From positions 31,141 through 95,140 of the forward strand of contig NZ_CAMQZG010000005.1 of NCBI RefSeq assembly GCF_947039605.1: a stretch of DNA of 64,000 bases, in the 5' to 3' direction. This DNA comes from an uncultured Clostridium sp. (GTDB lineage: Bacteria; Bacillota; Clostridia; Clostridiales; Clostridiaceae). Below, piece by piece: positions 1 through 8,830 of this stretch; the stretch's first letter is position 1; each line of letters starts with the position of its first letter. The translations under genes were made by a program, and so were the position numbers. Under the pieces are notes generated by a model that did not search any database, was not told the DNA's origin, and saw only the letters and a list, made by a program, of their open reading frames with translations.

Positions 1-1062
1 GATGGGAAGAATTTTTATTTCTCTGAAACAGGACAGGAAATAAAAATTTTAAATATAGAAAGTGGAAATGTAACAGATATTCCAGTAGAGGTAAAAACAG
101 AGGCATTTAGAGTTATTGATGTAAGTGATAATTATCTTGTGGTTCAAATAGATGAAGAAGTTAAATCTTATAATTTGAGAGATAAGGTTTGGGAAACTAT
201 TGCTGGTGGAAGAGCTTATGGACTAGGGAAGCTATTCCATATTGATAGAGAGGCTTTTAGAGAAAATACTTTTAGTATGATAAGTGAAAATAATGAGGCT
301 ATATATTTTGATATGAATAATGGGGAAATTACAAAGGATAAAATAGAAGGAAAGGGAAGTTTAATTATTGGAACTGATGATACTTTAGTTTATAAAGATA
401 CTTCAAGAATTTTAGGTGAGTTTGGTAGTGGGGCTATATATAGAAAAGAAGTTGGTGAAAAAAGAGTATTATTAATTGAAAATGCAGCCGAGTTTAAGGT
501 GCATGGAGATTATATCTATGGCTTAGTTATAGATGGAGAAAAAACAAAAATTGTTAGGGTAAATATGTTTGAGAAAAAGCCAACTACGGAAGTTATTTAT
601 GAGGGAGCAGAACCAATTTTATTTTTTGATTTAAAAGTTAGTGATAAGGGAAGAGTAGTATATTCAGTTCTAAATGAAGGGCTATATGAATTCAAAGATG
701 GAAAATCAGAACTGTTAATAGAAACAGGGGAAAGAGTTACTAATACATTTGAGTTTGTAGATGAAAGTCTTATTACAGTTTCTTTTGAGCCTGTGGAACT
801 TGGCATGCCAATGAAATACAATATTTATATGGATACTGAAAAAGTGGAAGAAGGTGTTCCATTTGCAAGTTTAGCAAACGGGGAAGTTTTATATAAAGGT
901 AATGATGAGTTTATGTATAATCTAGTAAATGGTGAAAAGCAAAAGCTTGATATAGATATTAGTAAGTATGATAGTATTTTCAACATTGGGCATAATGAAT
1001 TAGTTAATGATACTATGGCTTCAGGTGGAAGCATAGATTATAATAAATTTACTATTGAGTAA
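1..1062 (+). CDS. Unrecognised protein, 5' end outside the window
   Basis: The reading frame is open from base 1, so the gene begins upstream of the window. The first ATG/GTG inside the window is not its real start. About 353 residues are visible. They are hydrophilic, with many short beta-strand-like blocks and repeated acidic or Gly turns (patterns such as YKDTSRILGEFGSG), which would fit a beta-propeller or similar all-beta repeat fold. No membrane segment or catalytic motif is seen in this part. I do not recognise the family. The gene ends in a TAA followed by a hairpin shared with the convergent gene downstream. Confidence 0.75.
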   Translation, partial: DGKNFYFSETGQEIKILNIESGNVTDIPVEVKTEAFRVIDVSDNYLVVQIDEEVKSYNLRDKVWETIAGGRAYGLGKLFHIDREAFRENTFSMISENNEAIYFDMNNGEITKDKIEGKGSLIIGTDDTLVYKDTSRILGEFGSGAIYRKEVGEKRVLLIENAAEFKVHGDYIYGLVIDGEKTKIVRVNMFEKKPTTEVIYEGAEPILFFDLKVSDKGRVVYSVLNEGLYEFKDGKSELLIETGERVTNTFEFVDESLITVSFEPVELGMPMKYNIYMDTEKVEEGVPFASLANGEVLYKGNDEFMYNLVNGEKQKLDIDISKYDSIFNIGHNELVNDTMASGGSIDYNKFTIE

Positions 1063-1081
1063 AATCTATAATATAAAATAA

Positions 1082-1121
1082 GAGTTAGTCATTCTATGAA
1101 TGGCTAACTCTTGTTTCTTTT
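1082..1121 (+). terminator. Terminator between convergent genes
   Basis: A 12-bp stem (1082-1093 with 1099-1110, one G-U pair) is followed by a T-rich run. It overlaps the stop codon of the convergent minus-strand gene and could serve both strands. Confidence 0.7.
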
Positions 1122-1564
1122 TCAAGTTGATATTCTTTTTGAACTTTAGTTCTTTTACTACTAACTACAAATAGTATTCCTGATATTATAACTGGAATTA
1201 TTGGTAGATATATTTCAGGTTCATATATGAAGCCTTTTATAAGTAAAGGAAAACTATCAGCTGCTAGATTATATCTACTTGAGTTTATTAATAGAAGAAC
1301 TGATACCACAGTTACTCCTAAATATAATATTGCAACACCCCTGTTGTTTAAGTTGAAAGATTTATGTATTCGCTCGTATCTGTCCCCTAGCATAGTAAAT
1401 ATTAAAAGTGCTAGTCCAAGTAAATTCATACCAAAGAATAAGTAAAGACTTGCTATTGTATCTATGCCGTATGAGTTAACAGATATCATTATTATCTCAA
1501 AAGTGCATAGAATAAAGATAGCAAAATATCCAACTATTCCAAATTCATAAGCTAATTTCTTCAT
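1094..1564 (-). CDS. Small four-helix membrane protein, unknown function
   Basis: The product has 156 residues with four hydrophobic stretches (about 8-30, 38-58, 72-92 and 115-135) and a basic C-terminal tail (SSKRTKVQKEYQ). The start at 1564 (MKKLAYEFG) is chosen because AGGAGG lies just upstream; a longer frame to 1669 has no ribosome binding site. I recognise no family motif. It is transcribed towards the first gene and away from the MerR gene, so it shares an intergenic region with that regulator. Confidence 0.65.
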   Translation of the reverse strand: MKKLAYEFGIVGYFAIFILCTFEIIMISVNSYGIDTIASLYLFFGMNLLGLALLIFTMLGDRYERIHKSFNLNNRGVAILYLGVTVVSVLLLINSSRYNLAADSFPLLIKGFIYEPEIYLPIIPVIISGILFVVSSKRTKVQKEYQLEKETRVSHS

Positions 1565-1644
1565 TCTAATTCCTCCTATGTTTATTCTCAATTTCTCATA
1601 TATTATGTAGTAAATTATATCCGAGTAAGATGTAAAAATAAAAT

Positions 1645-1710
1645 ACTTAGAGTTAAGATATATTGACAAAACAATATCATAACAAGATACTATTTATATA
1701 AGGTAGTGAA
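1645..1710 (+). promoter_or_regulatory. Promoter and inverted repeat upstream of merR-family gene
   Basis: TTGACA lies inside an inverted repeat ATATTG-6-CAATAT, and a -10-like GATACT or TACTAT follows 17 or 19 bases after it. The dyad overlaps the -35 element, which would suit autoregulation by the adjacent MerR protein. No experimental support is visible. Confidence 0.4.
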
Positions 1711-1746
1711 ATGGAATTAATAGGAACAAACATAGGAGGCGAGTGC

Positions 1747-2448
1747 ATGGATAGTTATTACAAGGTACAAGAATTTGCAAATATGGCTGGAGTTACAGAA
1801 AGAACACTAAGGTATTATGATAAGATAGAACTTTTAGTGCCAAGTCATAAGAATGAAGCAATGCACAGATTTTATACAGATGATGATTTTAAAAAGTTAA
1901 AGAAGATTACAGCTTTAAAGTTTTTAGGATTTTCTATTGCAGAGATAAAAGAGTATGACCTTGATGATGTAGAGAGAACATCAGAGGTTATAGCAAATCA
2001 ACAGAAAGTTATAGATTTAAAGATTAAGCATTTAAAGATTATAAAGGAATCATTAAATGCTATTGATAATACTTTAAGAAGTTCTGATAGGGTTGATTGG
2101 GATATGCTTCTTGATGAGGTTAAGAATATTAGAATTAATAAACACAAAAAAAGAGATGGGATAAACCCTGATATAGATGAAAGTTATAGAAAAAGACATC
2201 ATAATATGATGATGCTTTTAGCTGAGTTTACTAAAGCTAGGGGTGAGAAAAGAAAAGTAGAGATAGTAAAAGAGATAGAAAGTAATGTTAATAATATGGA
2301 AGATATAGAAAATGGTCTTGATAATCTATTGCAGGTTTTAGAGGAAGTTGATGTTATTCCAGAAGAGCTTAGAGGGGTTAATCCAAAGGATATAGAGAAC
2401 CTTATTGGGTTCATAAATAAATATAAGAGTGAAGAGTCATTTGAATAA
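1747..2448 (+). CDS. MerR-family transcriptional regulator
   Basis: The product has 233 residues with an N-terminal winged-helix MerR domain. YKVQEFANMAGVTERTLRYY is the typical first helix-turn-helix, followed by DKIELLVPS and a second HTH (FYTDDDFKKLKKITALKFLGFSIAEI). A helical dimerisation region and a C-terminal domain of about 120 residues without Cys or metal motifs follow, so it is more like the drug-sensing members than the metal sensors. The start at 1747 is chosen because AGGAGGCGAGTGC precedes it; an upstream in-frame ATG at 1711 lacks a ribosome binding site. It may control the transporters downstream, as MerR-type promoter architecture is visible at 4069. Confidence 0.88.
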   Translation: MDSYYKVQEFANMAGVTERTLRYYDKIELLVPSHKNEAMHRFYTDDDFKKLKKITALKFLGFSIAEIKEYDLDDVERTSEVIANQQKVIDLKIKHLKIIKESLNAIDNTLRSSDRVDWDMLLDEVKNIRINKHKKRDGINPDIDESYRKRHHNMMMLLAEFTKARGEKRKVEIVKEIESNVNNMEDIENGLDNLLQVLEEVDVIPEELRGVNPKDIENLIGFINKYKSEESFE

Positions 2449-2455
2449 TTGAGGA

Positions 2456-2488
2456 AAAGTTGATATTAAATTTATATCAACTTTTTTT
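2456..2488 (+). terminator. Terminator of MerR gene
   Basis: A perfect 11-bp stem (2456-2466 with 2474-2484) ends in a T run. Confidence 0.85.
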
Positions 2489-2583
2489 CTATTTGGGTTT
2501 AATGAAACCTAATTGTAATTGAAATTGATAATCAGTTGTGATATTATTGTGAAAGTACAATACATAAATAGGGAGAAAGTTAA

Positions 2584-3912
2584 ATGAAACATAAGATAAA
2601 GTCGTTAGAAGAAAGACGTATGAGTTATAATATTCTTCTATTCACAATAGTATTTGCCTTGGTTGGTGGAGTTAAAAGCATCGTTGGAGATGCTTATAGA
2701 AGTTATTTAAGACTTAGTAATAAAGCAGCATCAGATGATTTATCAATGCTCATAGGATTTGCAATGTTAATATTGGTTATAGCACTACTTGCAGTTAAGT
2801 GGTTTGGTCATAAGAAAGTATTTATTGCCATTGCAATTTCTATGCTTATAGCATTTATTTTGCCGATTTATTTTCATAGTTATCTACCAATAGCAGTTTC
2901 ATCTGCAGTGTTACATTTAGGGGATAAAGCATTTGATATAATGATGGCACTTGTAATAATGGCTTATACTAACAAAGATAATCGAATAATGGTATTTACA
3001 AGAGTTATTATAATTAATGTTATAGTAGAAGCAGTTGTAAGTATGTTTGATGGTAAACTTGTAGTTTGGAGATTTAAACAATTACTTGGAGTATCATATG
3101 ATAAAGCAGACAAGCTTACAGCACATACAAGTAAAATGACGCCCGATCAATTAGCTTCTTATATAGAGTCATATAAGTTTGTTCTTTGGATAGCAGTTGC
3201 TATACTTGTAGCAATTATAATTCTTCTTGCAATGATGAAAGAGAAGAGAGAAGACTATAGAGGTGTTCAAGAGTTAACAACTGAGAAAATAGAAAAAGTT
3301 AAATTTGATAAAAGTGTATTTAAAAATAAATATATAGTATCTTGGGTTATTTACTCAGTTGCAATGGGAGTTGAGTCAAACTTTATAACTCCAAACCTTG
3401 CAATATATTTTAATAGAATTTTACATATAAGCAGGGGAGCAACATCAACAATACTTTCATTTAAAAGTATAGGGATGCTTGTATTCTTACTAGCTACTCC
3501 ATTTATAGTTAAAAAAATGGGGAACATAAAATCATTTGCACTTCTTATATTCTTATCAGGACCAGTAATGATAGTGATAGGAATGGGGAATATATTCCTT
3601 CCAGCAACAGCAATGGTTATGGGAGCAGCAATATTCTTAAGATATGGATTTACTCATGCAGTTCATCCAGTGCAAGATTCACTACAACTTCTTTTAGTTA
3701 AAAAGGAGAATAGACCAGTATTCCTAGCTATAATAACAGGAATAAATGCAGTCATTTCAATAATAATAGGATTCTTTGGTGCTAAAACATTGTTTAACAC
3801 AGCAAGAGGATATCACATGTTATTCTTTGGATTTGCAATAGTATTTATCCTATGTGGAATAATGTTATATGTAGTATTTGATAAGAAATATAATAAGACA
3901 TTAGAATATTAA
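2584..3912 (+). CDS. MFS transporter (unassigned substrate)
   Basis: The product is a 442-residue integral membrane protein with about 12 hydrophobic helices, spread over two halves separated by a charged loop (MKEKREDYRGVQELTTEKIE, about residues 218-240). That layout is typical of the major facilitator superfamily. The second half carries the FKSIGMLVFLLATPFIVKKMG-type helix pair seen in MFS exporters. The ribosome binding site GGGAGAAAG precedes the ATG. It follows the MerR gene in the same direction but is separated by a terminator, so it is a separate unit. The substrate cannot be read from the sequence. Confidence 0.75.
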   Translation: MKHKIKSLEERRMSYNILLFTIVFALVGGVKSIVGDAYRSYLRLSNKAASDDLSMLIGFAMLILVIALLAVKWFGHKKVFIAIAISMLIAFILPIYFHSYLPIAVSSAVLHLGDKAFDIMMALVIMAYTNKDNRIMVFTRVIIINVIVEAVVSMFDGKLVVWRFKQLLGVSYDKADKLTAHTSKMTPDQLASYIESYKFVLWIAVAILVAIIILLAMMKEKREDYRGVQELTTEKIEKVKFDKSVFKNKYIVSWVIYSVAMGVESNFITPNLAIYFNRILHISRGATSTILSFKSIGMLVFLLATPFIVKKMGNIKSFALLIFLSGPVMIVIGMGNIFLPATAMVMGAAIFLRYGFTHAVHPVQDSLQLLLVKKENRPVFLAIITGINAVISIIIGFFGAKTLFNTARGYHMLFFGFAIVFILCGIMLYVVFDKKYNKTLEY

Positions 3913-3916
3913 TTAG

Positions 3917-3955
3917 AAAGCTTTTAAGGTGATTTCATCTTAAAGGCTTTTTATT
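3917..3955 (+). terminator. Terminator of MFS gene
   Basis: A 12-bp stem with one G-U pair (3917-3928 with 3939-3950) is followed by a T-rich tail. Confidence 0.8.
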
Positions 3956-4068
3956 TTGCTTTGAAATAGTTAGTGTGCTAAATGTTTTTAAAGTGTGTAG
4001 AGTGGCATTGTCACTAACTTTAAAAGGGGTTGGAGATGGAGGGGATAGAAAAATGTGAAAAAAAGTCC

Positions 4069-4099
4069 TTGCACCTGACCTAAGGTCAGGCTTTATACT
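4069..4099 (+). promoter_or_regulatory. MerR-type promoter with 19-bp spacer
   Basis: TTGCAC at 4069-4074 and TATACT at 4094-4099 are separated by 19 bases. A perfect palindrome CTGACCTAAGGTCAG (4075-4089) lies between them. An over-long spacer with the operator dyad inside it is the hallmark of promoters activated by MerR-family proteins through DNA untwisting. It drives the ABC exporter operon. Confidence 0.8.
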
Positions 4100-4174
4100 T
4101 CAAATAGTGGAAAGGGAAATTGAAAAAAGAAATTAATAAATTTACATATATATTTGAAAAGGAGATTTTACATT

Positions 4175-5341
4175 ATGGGAATAAGTTTAAAAATAGCTTC
4201 AAGGTTCTTGAAGTCAAATAAAATACAGACAACTTTAATAGCACTTGGGATTGCCCTTGGGGTTACAGTTCAAATCTTTTTAGGATTATTAATTAAGAAT
4301 GTTAATACTAATATGATTCAAACAACTGTTGGAAATAGTGCACAAGTTTCAGTAGTAAATGCAAAGAGTTCATCTAATACATTTGATAATTATGATGCAA
4401 TAATAAATAACATACAAAAAGAGTATCCAAACAAGGTTACACAAATTAGTGGGGTTTTAGATAATCCAGCACTTATAAATATAGATAAGATTAATGCTTC
4501 AGTTCTTGTTAGAGGAATGAATTTTGGAGAAGGTCACAATATCTATAACATTAAAAAGGATATTACAAAGGGAGCACTTCCAAATAATAAAGATGAAGTT
4601 ATGATAGGAGAAGGAATTGCTAAGAAGTTTAACTTAAAAGTTGGAGATAGCATGACACTTCAAACATCACAGGGAACTAAAAAAGTGAAAATAAGTGGAG
4701 TTCTTAATTTAAATGTTGGACAACTTAATGATACTTGGGTGGTTACAGACTTAAATTATGCACAAAGCATGTTTAATGAAAAGAATAAAGTAAATTCAAT
4801 AGAAATGAAACTTTCTAGTAGTGAAATATTTAATGCTAATGTAATAGCTGATGGAATTTCAAAGAACTTAAACAAAGATTTAAAGGTTACTAACTGGAAA
4901 GCAGAGAATGCTAGTCTTTTAGGTGCTTTAAGTGGTCAGAATTCATCATCACTAACAATTCAGGTATTTATAATGATTTCAGTAGTTATGAGTATAGCAT
5001 CAGTTCTTGCAATCTCAGTATTACAAAAATCAAAGCAAATCGGTATTTTAAAAGCTATGGGAATTAAAAATAGTGATGCAGCTAAAATCTTTATATATCA
5101 AGGTTCTATACTTGGAGTTATTGGTGCGTTAGTTGGTGGAGGTCTTGGAGTTGGAGTATTTGAGATATTTGCTAACTTTGTAAAAACACCAAATGGACAA
5201 CCTATTATACCAGGAGTTTTAGATCCTACATTTATAATAGTGAGTATGATAATTGCATTTATAGCAGCTACAATAGCAGCAGTATTTGCAGCAACTAAAT
5301 CATTAAAACTTGACCCTATGGAAATAATCAGAGATAACTAG
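4175..5341 (+). CDS. ABC transporter permease, FtsX/MacB-LolCE type
   Basis: The product has 388 residues. An N-terminal membrane helix (about 15-38) is followed by a large extracytoplasmic MacB-like domain of about 210 residues. Three C-terminal helices form the FtsX domain, which contains the conserved block SKQIGILKAMGIKNSDAAKI. The start at 4175 is chosen because AAGGAG sits 8-9 bases upstream; an in-frame TTG at 4154 overlaps that site. The gene is followed at once by its ATPase gene. The layout suggests extraction or export of peptides, lipoproteins or drugs; the MerR-type promoter favours a drug or toxic-compound efflux role. Confidence 0.88.
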   Translation: MGISLKIASRFLKSNKIQTTLIALGIALGVTVQIFLGLLIKNVNTNMIQTTVGNSAQVSVVNAKSSSNTFDNYDAIINNIQKEYPNKVTQISGVLDNPALINIDKINASVLVRGMNFGEGHNIYNIKKDITKGALPNNKDEVMIGEGIAKKFNLKVGDSMTLQTSQGTKKVKISGVLNLNVGQLNDTWVVTDLNYAQSMFNEKNKVNSIEMKLSSSEIFNANVIADGISKNLNKDLKVTNWKAENASLLGALSGQNSSSLTIQVFIMISVVMSIASVLAISVLQKSKQIGILKAMGIKNSDAAKIFIYQGSILGVIGALVGGGLGVGVFEIFANFVKTPNGQPIIPGVLDPTFIIVSMIIAFIAATIAAVFAATKSLKLDPMEIIRDN

Positions 5342-5352
5342 GAGGTATGAAA

Positions 5353-6039
5353 ATGAATGTTTTACAATTAAAAAATATAAATAAAATATATGGTGATAAA
5401 GTTAAGACACAGGTTCTTTTTGATATAAACCTAGATGTTAAAGAAGGTGAGTTTGTATCTATAATAGGACAGAGTGGTAGTGGTAAGAGTACAATGCTTA
5501 ATATTCTTGGAACACTTGATTCTGCAACAAGTGGAGAGATTTATATAAATGGGCAAAGAACAGATAAAATGAAAAAGAATGAACTTTCAAAAGTTAGAAA
5601 TAGAGATTTGGGATTTATATTCCAGTTTCACTATCTTCTACCAGAGTTTACAGTAATGGAAAATGTTTTAATGCCTTATATGTTATCTGGTCAAAAAGTA
5701 ACTAAAGAGATAAAGCAAAGAGCTGAAGAATTATTAGAGTTAGTTAATTTATCAAAGGTTAAGAATAATAAGGCAACTGATTTATCAGGTGGTCAGCAAC
5801 AAAGAGGAGCTATTGCAAGGGCACTTATCAATAACCCTAAAATGGTTTTAGCTGATGAACCTACAGGTAATCTTGATTCTAAAACAACTGATGATATTTA
5901 CGCGTTACTTAGAGATATTAATAAAAAGTATAATACAACATTTGTAGTTATAACTCATGATCAGAAGATAGCAGATAAAGCTGATAGAGTAATTACTGTT
6001 GGAGATGGAAAAATAGTTTCAGATATTAAGAATAGCTAA
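5353..6039 (+). CDS. ABC transporter ATP-binding protein, MacB/LolD type
   Basis: The product has 228 residues and all the ABC motifs: Walker A GQSGSGKST, Q-loop FQFHYLLPEFT, signature LSGGQQQR, Walker B MVLADEPTGNLD and the H-loop VVITHD. The EPTGNLD form is typical of the MacB/LolD branch and matches the FtsX-type permease just upstream. AGGAGG overlaps the permease stop codon. The ATG at 5353 has good spacing from it, whereas the ATG at 5347 is only one base away. The two genes form one operon. Confidence 0.92.
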   Translation: MNVLQLKNINKIYGDKVKTQVLFDINLDVKEGEFVSIIGQSGSGKSTMLNILGTLDSATSGEIYINGQRTDKMKKNELSKVRNRDLGFIFQFHYLLPEFTVMENVLMPYMLSGQKVTKEIKQRAEELLELVNLSKVKNNKATDLSGGQQQRGAIARALINNPKMVLADEPTGNLDSKTTDDIYALLRDINKKYNTTFVVITHDQKIADKADRVITVGDGKIVSDIKNS

Positions 6040-6082
6040 AAATAGCCTTCTAAGAAATTTTCTTAGAAGGCTATTTTTATTT
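6038..6082 (+). terminator. Terminator of ABC exporter operon
   Basis: A near-perfect 17-bp stem (6039-6055 with 6061-6077) has a T-rich end. Confidence 0.9.
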
Positions 6083-6105
6083 GTGAATAAAATATTTTGA
6101 TAGTT

Positions 6106-7704
6106 TTAAAGTGCATTTGTATAAGTACCATCAACCCAACCGATATTATTTCCAAAAGAAACTTCATACCAACCATTACGCACTGCTCTTACTGATAATT
6201 CTGTGCGATAAGGTATAACTGTGATATGACCACCTTTAAGATTTGGTGCTTGTAGCATCCAAAGACCTACCATTGGTTGAACTCTCACATTTTTAAGAGA
6301 ATTAGTAGTATTTGAAGATGCGTTTTGTGTAATATATTTAGAATATGAATATCCTATATTTCCGTTGTAATCAACTTTTGTCCAATCACCTGAATGTCCT
6401 AAAATTTTAAGGTTTGCATTTGCAGGAATAACCTTTATTTTATTACCTTGCATTGAAGGTGAGTTTAACATCCAGAGTCCGATTGAAGAATTTACAGTTC
6501 CATAAGTTCCATTTTTAGCATTTTTATAATCCACATCTTTATGAGTAACTATTTTAGTTACAGAATTGGTAGTCTTAGTAGCTACTTTATTTGAACTATT
6601 AAGCCTAGATGTATATTTAGAATAAGACCAACCTATAACACCTTTATATTCTACTTGATACCAACCATTATGCTCGCCATAAACATTAAGTTTAGTTTGG
6701 TAAGGTATTATCTCAAGTTGTTCTCCAGCAAATGAGGGAGCTTCAAGCTGCCAAAGTCCTACAGGAGATGTGATAGTTGTTTGTCCGATTATTTTTGAAC
6801 CAAGCTTTGTTGAACTTATATTGCTTGTGTATTCTGTATAGCAGTATCCAATATTCCCGTTATAATCAACTTTTGTCCAGTTTCCACTATAACCAAGGAT
6901 TGTGAATTGGCCTCCATCTGGCATAAGTTGAATTTTATGACCTTCCATTGATGGAGCTTCAAGTAGCCAAAGACCATATTGTGAACCTACTTCACCATGT
7001 AACTTAGTTTGAGCAGAAGTTTTTGTAACTTTAGTTTCTTTTATATGTTTAACTTCTTTTTTGTGATTAACCATTTTTGTATGATTAATTTCTTTTACAG
7101 GAGTTTTGATAGGACTATTAATAGCTTCTGTGTAAGCTGTATAACAGTAACCTGTTTGTCCATTGTAATTAACTTTTGTCCAATTACCATTATGACCTAA
7201 AACTGTTAATTCACTATCGTTAGGCATTATTTCTATTTTATTACCTTGCATAGATGGTGATTTAATTAGCCAAAGTCCAACAGGTGAAGTAACTTTTGCT
7301 TTTAAGTTAGCTTGGTTAGTTTTTGTAGTTGGTTCTGTTGAAATATTAGAGTGATGTAACCCTGTTGTATATTCAGCATAAGACCAACCTGTAATTCCAT
7401 TATAAATAACTTTATACCAACCATTGCTTTCTCCAAGAACTGTAACTTTAGTATTGTTTGGGATAACAGTAATTTTACTTCCAGTCATTGCAGGTGCTGT
7501 AAGTTGCCAAAGTCCAATAGGGGATTTTATAGTAGTAGTCCCAATTGAATTTATAGCTTTTAAGTTTGTAGTGTGATTATTAGTTTCGTGCTGTGAGTAG
7601 AGTGATACAAAATCTTTGTGGGCGCTATGTTCATGTATTTTATATTGTGAAGCAGAAACGCCTGCAATAACGGCAAGTCCAACAATTAATTTTTTATTTA
7701 GCAT
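6106..7704 (-). CDS. Secreted protein with six SH3-like repeats
   Basis: The product has 532 residues. A signal-peptide-like N terminus (MLNKKLIVGLAVIAGVSAS) precedes six bacterial SH3 domains at roughly 53-110, 130-187, 235-292, 309-364, 395-452 and 472-530. Each repeat begins with a GLW..(A/S)P block and ends in GW.Y or GY.Y. Repeats fall into two subtypes: NGWY..V (1, 4, 6) and GNWTKV.YNG (2, 3, 5). Linkers are Thr/Lys/Ser-rich. There is no enzymatic domain, so a cell-wall-binding or matrix role is inferred. The ribosome binding site AGGAGG precedes the ATG. It is transcribed alone. Confidence 0.85.
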   Translation of the reverse strand: MLNKKLIVGLAVIAGVSASQYKIHEHSAHKDFVSLYSQHETNNHTTNLKAINSIGTTTIKSPIGLWQLTAPAMTGSKITVIPNNTKVTVLGESNGWYKVIYNGITGWSYAEYTTGLHHSNISTEPTTKTNQANLKAKVTSPVGLWLIKSPSMQGNKIEIMPNDSELTVLGHNGNWTKVNYNGQTGYCYTAYTEAINSPIKTPVKEINHTKMVNHKKEVKHIKETKVTKTSAQTKLHGEVGSQYGLWLLEAPSMEGHKIQLMPDGGQFTILGYSGNWTKVDYNGNIGYCYTEYTSNISSTKLGSKIIGQTTITSPVGLWQLEAPSFAGEQLEIIPYQTKLNVYGEHNGWYQVEYKGVIGWSYSKYTSRLNSSNKVATKTTNSVTKIVTHKDVDYKNAKNGTYGTVNSSIGLWMLNSPSMQGNKIKVIPANANLKILGHSGDWTKVDYNGNIGYSYSKYITQNASSNTTNSLKNVRVQPMVGLWMLQAPNLKGGHITVIPYRTELSVRAVRNGWYEVSFGNNIGWVDGTYTNAL

Positions 7705-7970
7705 TTTAAATTCCTCCTATTATTTTAATTTATCTGAACTATATTTATATTTTTATAGTAACAAGTAAATATTTGTATTACAAAAATGAAAATATATAAG
7801 TTTAGTAGATTAGATAATAAAAAAAGAATAGATTTAATAGGATAAAGGAAGATGTACAACTTTTTATTCAAGAGCCGTATGATTTGGTATATAGATGAAA
7901 AAAATCAAAGAAATGAAAAGGTTTAAAACACCCGTTTTAAGGTTGATTTTACAGAATTGTAATTAAGAAT
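7705..7970. other. Intergenic region, no gene seen
   Basis: This AT-rich stretch lies between the starts and ends of two minus-strand genes. It presumably holds the promoter of the SH3-repeat gene. I see no open frame with a ribosome binding site and no RNA motif. Confidence 0.5.
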
Positions 7971-7974
7971 TAAT

Positions 7975-8003
7975 AAAAAAAGCATCAAAGATTTGACGCT
8001 TAA
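7975..8003 (-). terminator. Terminator of ytaF
   Basis: On the minus strand, AGCGTCAAA pairs with TTTGATGCT and is followed by a run of seven T; the tail is at the low-coordinate end. Confidence 0.8.
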
Positions 8004-8554
8004 AAAATTTCTATAAAACCAAGGATTACAAGTAGTATTCCTGAAATTAAAGAGTCATATTCACCTATAAATTTACCAATAACATGGTCACCAAGATTTT
8101 GACCAATAGATATAGTTAAAATGCTTGTTATAAAAGTAAATATGACAACCCATTTTACTCCAAGACCAGTGATGCTAGCAGCAACTCCAACTCCAAGATT
8201 ATTTGATGCTAGTGCAAGAGAGAGTAGAATTGTATCTTTCATATTCATTTTAGTTACTTTTTTACTTTTAACTTTTTTATCTCTTTCTTTTTCAATGATG
8301 CTTTGTGATACAAAATAAGCACCCATTAAAAGTAGTGTTATTGCACCAAATAGATTAGAAATATCATTGCTTATAAACCTACAGATAAACTTACCAAATT
8401 CCATTGATATATAAGTTCCAAGGGTAGTTATAATTGCTATTATTATATTTGAAATCATAGAAATTTTTTCATTTTTTATTCCATAGGATATTCCTATAAC
8501 TAGATTATCTATATTAGAGGATAAGCTAAAGATGAATGCTGATATTAAAAGCAT
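8000..8554 (-). CDS. ytaF: Sporulation membrane protein YtaF (MntP-like)
   Basis: The product has 184 residues and six hydrophobic helices in two inverted halves. Each half has a short conserved polar motif in a membrane segment (SSNIDNLVIG near residue 12 and ASNNLGVGVAA near residue 118). This is the pattern of the YtaF/MntP (LysE-like) membrane family, where the paired Asp/Asn residues line the transport path. In spore formers the YtaF branch is annotated as sporulation-associated. A strong ribosome binding site (AGGAGGGA) precedes the start. The gene stands alone. Confidence 0.85.
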   Translation of the reverse strand: MLLISAFIFSLSSNIDNLVIGISYGIKNEKISMISNIIIAIITTLGTYISMEFGKFICRFISNDISNLFGAITLLLMGAYFVSQSIIEKERDKKVKSKKVTKMNMKDTILLSLALASNNLGVGVAASITGLGVKWVVIFTFITSILTISIGQNLGDHVIGKFIGEYDSLISGILLVILGFIEIF

Positions 8555-8830
8555 AAGAATCCCTCCTAGTCTTAAGTAAGATATGTTTTTAATATATGAT
8601 AGGTATATTGATAAAGCAATTTAGAGAAAAAATTGAAAGATATATATAAATTAAAATTAGCTTATGCTAAAAATGAAAGATAGCAAAATTTGTGATTAGA
8701 ATTTATAGTAGTTTTAATTATTGTAATTAATTTTATAAATATAGATAAATTTATAAATAATTCCCGTAACATTTCCAATTTGGTTAATGTATAATTATGT
8801 TAAGTAAATTTTGAGATAGAGGTGATTGGT

